From an uncultured Oscillospiraceae bacterium (GTDB taxonomy: Bacteria > Bacillota > Clostridia > Oscillospirales > Acutalibacteraceae), in contig CAJJNV010000011.1 in NCBI GenBank assembly GCA_905193225.1, forward strand, positions 1-52,650: a stretch of DNA of 52,650 bases, written 5' to 3'. The notes under the pieces are model-generated. The model was not told the origin of the DNA, made no database searches, and worked only from the letters and a program-made list of their open reading frames with translations. The translations under genes were made by a program, and so were the position numbers. Every line of letters starts with the position of its first letter. Position 1 is the stretch's first letter. Shown one piece after another: positions 48,455 to 52,650 of the stretch.

Positions 48455-49018
48455 ATGTTTATGCCACCGCCACCGCCCCGCGAGAATGCAGGCGATGTAA
48501 TAAAAAACGAAGAACTCCTTACCGAGGAAATGCTCGAGCTTAAATTCATAAACGGTAAAAACGCTGTCTTTAAAGCTACAAAGGGCGGTTTTGCCTCCCT
48601 CGAATTTGAGGACAAGCTTTATAAGCGGGTTTCCTTCCATCGCGCCTTTCCTTTCTCGGCTCCCGATAAGTATATTTCGGTGAGAGAATGTGAGGGAAGA
48701 GACAGGGAAATCGGTATGATAAAGGATCTGTCGGATTTTGACGAAGATACCGCCCTGCTCATAAAAAAGCAGCTTGAGCTTCGCTATTTCACCCCGAAAA
48801 TCACCGGTATAAACAAGGTCAAGGAGGAATACGGCTATTCCTACTGGGATGTCGCTACCGACAGAGGACCCTGCCGATTTACCGCCGATCAGAACGGCGT
48901 GGTCAAGCTTTCCCAAACGAGACTTATAATAAATGATGTGGACGGCAACCGCTTTGAGCTTCCCGATGTGACCGCCCTTTCTTCAAAGGAACTGAGAATG
49001 ATCGATCTGTACATCTGA
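48455..49018 (+). CDS. DUF1854 domain protein
   Basis: 187 residues, starting one base after the ABC stop (ATG 48461 is an alternative). A Pro-rich start (MFMPPPPPRE), then FINGKNAVFKATKGGFASLEFE, YKRVSFHRAFPFSAPDKYIS, IKDLSDFDEDTALLIKKQLELRYF, which are the DUF1854 landmarks (the phrase 'aFPls.p..yisi.d..g.Eig.i.dl..l' in that family). C-terminal CRFTADQNGVVKLSQTRLIINDVDGNRFELPD. DUF1854 genes elsewhere occur next to ABC transporters, some linked to cyanophycin metabolism. No cyanophycin gene is in this window. Probably a cytosolic partner of the flanking half-transporters. Confidence 0.75.
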   Translation: MFMPPPPPRENAGDVIKNEELLTEEMLELKFINGKNAVFKATKGGFASLEFEDKLYKRVSFHRAFPFSAPDKYISVRECEGRDREIGMIKDLSDFDEDTALLIKKQLELRYFTPKITGINKVKEEYGYSYWDVATDRGPCRFTADQNGVVKLSQTRLIINDVDGNRFELPDVTALSSKELRMIDLYI

Positions 49019-49130
49019 TCATACATTCAGGCGGTTTGCAGAAGGGTAGGCAAAAGCGCCGGAAATGCTTGCGCCCGAACGAGCAGGCACCCGAAGATGT
49101 AATACATAAAAAATCCCCGAAAGGAAAAAT

Positions 49131-51320
49131 ATGCGCCTTAATTTTAAACAAACCAACCAGTCCAAAAAGGCACTTGAGGACGCAGGAGCCCAAGGTGTTA
49201 AATATTTTGTTCCCTACGATATAGACAGCTGCGGAAACTATTGTTCCGACGGCTTTGTGGCCGTTACCGAAAGCAGCGTTTATATAATCAAGGGGGAAAG
49301 GTGTGAAAAGACCTTTGTGCTTTGCGACTGCGACGATATACGGTGCGAGGGAATGGTGGATTGCGGACTGCTTGTGATCACCGTTGAGGGCGAGGCTTTT
49401 GCCGCTGCGAAATTCTCTATGAAGCACCTTACCAGATACGCCTATGTAACCCGCGGAGCAAGACTGCTCAAAAAGGGCGACAACCATCAGGTCGAAAGTC
49501 TCGAGCCGGAAAACATATGTGAAAAATGCGGCCGCACCACACCCGATACCGGCAGCTGCCCCCATTGCGACGGCAAATCCCAAAGCGCAAAGAGGCTTTT
49601 CCGTTTGTGCAAGCCCTATGCTCCCCGTCTCTTCTTCATCTGGTTTCTGATGCTTGTCACCTCGGGACTGACCCTTTACCAGCAGCAGTGGCAGCGTCTG
49701 TTTATCGACAATGTACTTGTGCCTGCAAGCGGAACAAAGGGGCAGGTCATAACCTTCTTTGTCGTGCTTGCGGGTATCGTGGCCGCCACACTTATAATCA
49801 ATATCTATAAAAAGTATTTAGGTGTGCTGCTCGGCTCGAAAATGAGTATGGACCTCCGCCGCCGCCTTTTCAATAAAATCGAGGAGCTGTCCCTTTCTTT
49901 CCAGGACAGCCGCAAGCCCGGCGACCTTATGAACCGCGTCACCGGCGACACGAGAGAAATCCGCGACTTTATGGAAAACACCTTTACCGGAATGTTCACC
50001 TATATAATAACCTTCTTCGGCGCCCTTGTGATAATGCTGATAATGAATGTGCGGTTGACGCTGATCTCTATGGTCTTTGTGCCGCTTATGTGGGTGCTAC
50101 ACCGCCTTTTCTGGAACAAGATACGCCGTATCTTTTCAAGTCAGCGCAGGCGGGAGGATAATTTCAATTCCCGCCTCCAGGACGTTATCCAGGGAATGAA
50201 GATAGTCAAATGCTTCGGAAAGGAAAAATACGAGGCCGAAAGCTTTAACCGGGTGGCCGGAGAAAATGCTGAAATACAGGAGAAAAACGAGGTCTTTTGG
50301 GCAAAGTTTCAGCCCTTCCTCGGATTCGTGCTCAACTTCGGAACGCTGGCCGTGCTGTACTTCGGCGGAATAGAGTCCTTAAACGGAACAGGCTTTTCGG
50401 TGGGCGAAATGGTGCAGTTTGTGGGATATTCAAATATGCTTTTCGGCCCTCTCGGCTGGTTTACCTGGCTTCCCAGAAGGCTTATGAGGCTGCAGGTCAG
50501 TATGAGCCGTATCGACGACGTTATGTCCAAAACCTCCGACATTAAAATTTCCGAAAGCCCCGTTAAATCCGAGATTGAGGGACGTGTGGAATTTAAAAAC
50601 GTCACCTTCGGATATAAAAATTACGAGCCTATTTTAAACGACATTTCCTTTAAGGCCGAAAAGGGCGAAATGATAGGCCTTGTAGGAGAATCGGGAGCGG
50701 GCAAATCCACCGTTATTAACCTGCTTATGCGGCTGTATGATGCCGATGAGGGAGCAATCCTCATCGACGGTGTTAACATTAAGGAATACGATCCCAAAAC
50801 CCTTCACGACGCTATGGGTGTAGTGCTTCAGGAAAACTTCCTTTTCTCGGGCACAATCTACGAAAACATAAAATTTTCCTGCCCCGCCGCCACCCCCGAG
50901 CAGGTCATAATGGCGGCAAAAACGGCGGGAGCCCACGACTTTATCTGCAAATTCCCCGACGGATATAATACCTATGTAGGCGAAAAAGGCCACCGCCTTT
51001 CGGGCGGAGAACGTCAAAGAATAGCCATTGCGCGGGCCATTCTTTCCGATCCCAAGATACTCATTCTCGACGAAGCCACCGCCAGCCTCGACACCGAAAG
51101 CGAATTTATGATACAGCGGGCCATCGACCGCCTTAAATCGGGACGTACCACCTTTGCCATTGCCCACCGCCTTTCGACCCTTAAAAATGCCGACCGCATT
51201 ATCGTTATCGACAATCACAGCATCGCCGAGGAGGGCAGTCATAACCAGCTTATGGAGCAGGGCAGGATCTACAAGGGTCTTGTCAAGGCGCAGCTTGAAA
51301 TGCACGCCGTCAGAGAGTAA
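49131..51320 (+). CDS. ABC exporter half-transporter with N-terminal accessory domain and zinc ribbon, second copy
   Basis: 729 residues, AAAGGAAA before the ATG. Residues 1-125 form a PH-like domain (VAVTESSVYIIKGE, LLVITVEGEAFAAAKFSMKH), then a zinc ribbon CEKCGRTTPDTGSCPHC (about 130-146), six membrane spans, and an ATPase with Walker A GESGAGKST, LSGGERQRIAIA, ILILDEATASLD and AIAHRLS. Same plan as the upstream transporter and clearly paralogous. Together they should make a heterodimeric exporter. Both nucleotide sites look catalytically complete, unlike many heterodimers with one degenerate site. Confidence 0.85.
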   Translation: MRLNFKQTNQSKKALEDAGAQGVKYFVPYDIDSCGNYCSDGFVAVTESSVYIIKGERCEKTFVLCDCDDIRCEGMVDCGLLVITVEGEAFAAAKFSMKHLTRYAYVTRGARLLKKGDNHQVESLEPENICEKCGRTTPDTGSCPHCDGKSQSAKRLFRLCKPYAPRLFFIWFLMLVTSGLTLYQQQWQRLFIDNVLVPASGTKGQVITFFVVLAGIVAATLIINIYKKYLGVLLGSKMSMDLRRRLFNKIEELSLSFQDSRKPGDLMNRVTGDTREIRDFMENTFTGMFTYIITFFGALVIMLIMNVRLTLISMVFVPLMWVLHRLFWNKIRRIFSSQRRREDNFNSRLQDVIQGMKIVKCFGKEKYEAESFNRVAGENAEIQEKNEVFWAKFQPFLGFVLNFGTLAVLYFGGIESLNGTGFSVGEMVQFVGYSNMLFGPLGWFTWLPRRLMRLQVSMSRIDDVMSKTSDIKISESPVKSEIEGRVEFKNVTFGYKNYEPILNDISFKAEKGEMIGLVGESGAGKSTVINLLMRLYDADEGAILIDGVNIKEYDPKTLHDAMGVVLQENFLFSGTIYENIKFSCPAATPEQVIMAAKTAGAHDFICKFPDGYNTYVGEKGHRLSGGERQRIAIARAILSDPKILILDEATASLDTESEFMIQRAIDRLKSGRTTFAIAHRLSTLKNADRIIVIDNHSIAEEGSHNQLMEQGRIYKGLVKAQLEMHAVRE

Positions 51321-51425
51321 GCGGAGAAGCGGGCTGCGACATACCGAGAGGGCTTGTTTCGCCTCCCTGTATAGAGCGCGGCCGCCCGAGAAAATGGCGC
51401 TTGTCCGTCTATGGTAAAAAAGCTC

Positions 51426-51454
51426 TTGCATTTGCCGTCGATATAATGTATAAT
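51426..51454 (+). promoter_or_regulatory. tRNA promoter
   Basis: TTGCAT (51426-51431), 17-bp spacer, TATAAT (51449-51454), 34 bases before the truncated tRNA copy. This looks like the original promoter of the tRNA-Leu gene. Confidence 0.8.
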
Positions 51455-51487
51455 GCTTAGGTACGGAAAAAACGCCGTGCCAAATGT

Positions 51488-51529
51488 GCCGGAATGATGG
51501 AATTGGCAGACGTGCCGGACTCAAAATCT
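51488..51529 (+). pseudogene. 5' half of tRNA-Leu(CAA), truncated after the anticodon loop
   Basis: 42 bases matching 51678-51719 with one difference (C for T in the anticodon stem). The match stops right after ACTCAAAATC, and unrelated sequence follows. Thirty bases on, an AAACCC/GGGTTT hairpin with T-run (51558-51583) resembles the terminator behind the intact tRNA. Confidence 0.8.
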
Positions 51530-51610
51530 ACTTCGCCGCTTCATACCACTTTGGCGTAAACCCTTGATTTTACGGGGGTTTTTGAAAACTGAATATGTAA
51601 CTTGCTTTTA

Positions 51611-51633
51611 ATGTCCCTCCACGATGTCCCTCC
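51611..51633 (+). repeat. putative integrase arm sites, left
   Basis: Direct repeat ATGTCCCTCC at 51611-51620 and 51624-51633. The same ten bases occur twice in inverted orientation at 51883-51903, on the other side of the tRNA. Paired short repeats flanking an att core are typical arm-binding sites of tyrosine integrases. Confidence 0.5.
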
Positions 51634-51677
51634 GATTTCTCGGACAGGACATCGGGAGACGACTTAAAATATTAAAT

Positions 51678-51764
51678 GCCGGAATGATGGAATTGGCAGA
51701 CGTGCTGGACTCAAAATCCAGTGGTGGCGACACCGTGCGGGTTCGACCCCCGCTTCCGGCACCA
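51678..51764 (+). tRNA. tRNA-Leu (CAA anticodon)
   Basis: 87 bases with encoded CCA. Acceptor stem GCCGGAA/TTCCGGC, long class II variable arm (GTGGTGGCGACACC region), anticodon stem CTGGA/TCCAG with loop CTCAAAA, so anticodon CAA reading UUG. T-loop GGTTCGACC is normal. Its nearest clear promoter is upstream of the truncated copy, with a terminator-like hairpin between, so expression may be altered. Confidence 0.97.
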
Positions 51765-51773
51765 GACCTTAAC

Positions 51774-51817
51774 AGCTCGTAAACCCTTGATATATCGGGG
51801 TTTGCGGGCTTTTCTTT
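51774..51817 (+). terminator. terminator of tRNA-Leu
   Basis: AGCTCGtAAACCC (51774-51786) pairs with GGGTTTgCGGGCT (51798-51810) with small mismatches, followed by TTTCTTT. Confidence 0.75.
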
Positions 51818-51882
51818 ATGCTCTGCACTCTTAATAGCGTCCCTCGCACATCAGCAAATTTTCCATTTTCAGGCTGATTTTA

Positions 51883-51903
51883 GGAGGGACATTGGAGGGA
51901 CAT
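51883..51903 (-). repeat. putative integrase arm sites, right
   Basis: GGAGGGACAT at 51883-51892 and 51894-51903, the inverted counterpart of the left pair, seven bases before the stop of the integrase gene. Confidence 0.5.
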
Positions 51904-51909
51904 AGAGCA

Positions 51910-52644
51910 TTAAGCGGAGGGATATACGCCTAAAATCGCATTGGCAGACGCAACCTTTGAGGTGAAATTCAAGTGCGTGTAAATGTTTGAGGTGGTCGAA
52001 ATATCGCTGTGACCCAACCACTCCTGAATTTCTTTCAGGCTTACACCGTTTGCGTACAACAGGCTTGCACAGCTATGCCGCAGATCATGAAAGCGAATCT
52101 TCCGCATACCGTTCTTTTGCAGAATCAGCGGAAAATGCTGTGTGAGATATCCGGGCTTCACAAGTTCACCGATCTCGTTGACATAGATATAACCGGTGTA
52201 TTTTTTGCAATAGGAACGCCCGCATAGTTTTTGATTCAACTCCTGCTGTGCTTTCAGACGGTGCAGCAATTCTTCAAACGGTGGGACAAGCGGCAGACTG
52301 CGGTAGCTGGATTTCGTCTTTGTCCGATCCTTTTGGATGATCTTGCTTTTGCCGTCTATGGTTGCCTGTGTAACCGTGTGACGAATGGTGATTGTTTTCT
52401 TTTTGAAATCAATCGCATCCCACTTTAAGCCGACTGCTTCACTTCGGCGCAGTCCGTAAAATGCACCGAGGATAACGCCAAGCTCTATGGGGTCGCCTTT
52501 GACGATTTCAAAAAGGCAGTTTAGCTCATCTTCTTCATAAATGCTGCCGACAAACTTTTCTTTTTTCGGTCGCTCAATGCGATCCGCTGGGTTCGTATGG
52601 AGGTGGACTGTAAGTGCATAACCAACCTGAAACGCTGGGGTGTA
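51910..52644 (-). CDS. int: tyrosine recombinase (integrase), catalytic domain, N-terminus missing
   Basis: 244 codons are open from the window side to the stop at 51910. Catalytic residues: Arg in GAFYGLRRSEAVGL, Lys in TKTKSSYRSLP, HDLRH (His and second Arg), LGHSDISTT and the nucleophile Tyr in SNIYTHLN. NPADRIERPKKEKF marks the start of the catalytic domain. Further upstream the same frame meets TGATGA at 52650-52645, and the sequence just before NPAD fits the family poorly, so either a frameshift near the edge or decay separates the core-binding domain. It points its 3' end at the tRNA att site. Probably part of an integrative element lying to the right. Confidence 0.85.
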   Translation of the reverse strand, partial: YTPAFQVGYALTVHLHTNPADRIERPKKEKFVGSIYEEDELNCLFEIVKGDPIELGVILGAFYGLRRSEAVGLKWDAIDFKKKTITIRHTVTQATIDGKSKIIQKDRTKTKSSYRSLPLVPPFEELLHRLKAQQELNQKLCGRSYCKKYTGYIYVNEIGELVKPGYLTQHFPLILQKNGMRKIRFHDLRHSCASLLYANGVSLKEIQEWLGHSDISTTSNIYTHLNFTSKVASANAILGVYPSA

Positions 52645-52650
52645 TCATCA

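Noticed and set aside
1..52650. CRISPR array, rRNA operon, or plasmid replication genes
   Set aside because: I looked for regularly spaced repeats, rRNA sequence and replication initiators and saw none.

Overview
The window reads as chromosome of an anaerobic, Gram-positive Clostridia-type bacterium, probably a gut or rumen Oscillospirales-like lineage. The support is an Rnf complex, an Flx/Hdr electron-bifurcation cluster, a dockerin-tagged secreted enzyme, rubrerythrin, DUF3048/DUF6106/DUF11 proteins, strong AGGAGG ribosome binding sites and a Spo0J-type parS site. I assign class with moderate confidence and no species.

Layout. 1-2113 is an AT-rich accessory edge: a cut-off IS3-type transposase, then a three-gene cassette (HEPN-motif protein, GIY-YIG nuclease-like protein, zinc-ribbon protein) behind its own promoter. 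2114-4042 holds hairpins, repeats and a two-gene phage-tail/lysis relic. 4242-11649 is mixed housekeeping: DUF6106, NAD(P)H-hydrate dehydratase, lipoproteins, a DUF11 protein, a DUF3048 lipoprotein, a 16-bp parS palindrome, a low-molecular-weight phosphatase, RimI, DUF378 and a small secreted protein. 12011-17500 carries an EF-G2-like GTPase and a 968-residue secreted phosphodiesterase with LamG and dockerin modules. 17855-23036 is rnfCDGEAB (minus strand) behind a perfect consensus promoter. 23302-24720 is a MATE transporter with a transcription-attenuation leader.

24995-37896 (all minus strand) is the most notable block: fumarase alpha and beta, a malate dehydrogenase of the LDH fold, hdrB-hdrC-hdrA, flxD/mvhD, two FrhB/HydB-like iron-sulfur proteins, an FAD/NAD-binding flxA, a soluble fumarate reductase pair without membrane anchor, and an AspT-family exporter. 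Read together, this is a reductive branch oxaloacetate -> malate -> fumarate -> succinate -> export, with an NADH-oxidising Flx-Hdr bifurcation module placed to feed the fumarate reductase. Ferredoxin reduced by that module could be re-oxidised by the Rnf complex encoded next door, giving an ion gradient. I propose a soluble, cytosolic, electron-bifurcating fumarate reductase; the sequence supports the gene content and the coupling is inference.

38343-44824 holds ribulose-phosphate epimerase, a DegT aminotransferase, an AT-rich inserted patch with an unknown gene and a regulator remnant, rubrerythrin, DHFR, an AlaX-type editing protein, a tiny Cys/Gly-rich membrane peptide and an orphan MazF. 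45038-45575 is the scar of a two-component system. 46114-51320 is a three-gene system: two half-size ABC exporters with N-terminal accessory domains and zinc ribbons flanking a DUF1854 protein. 51426-52650 is a tRNA-Leu(CAA) locus used as an integration site, with a truncated tRNA copy, putative integrase arm sites and a tyrosine recombinase running off the edge.
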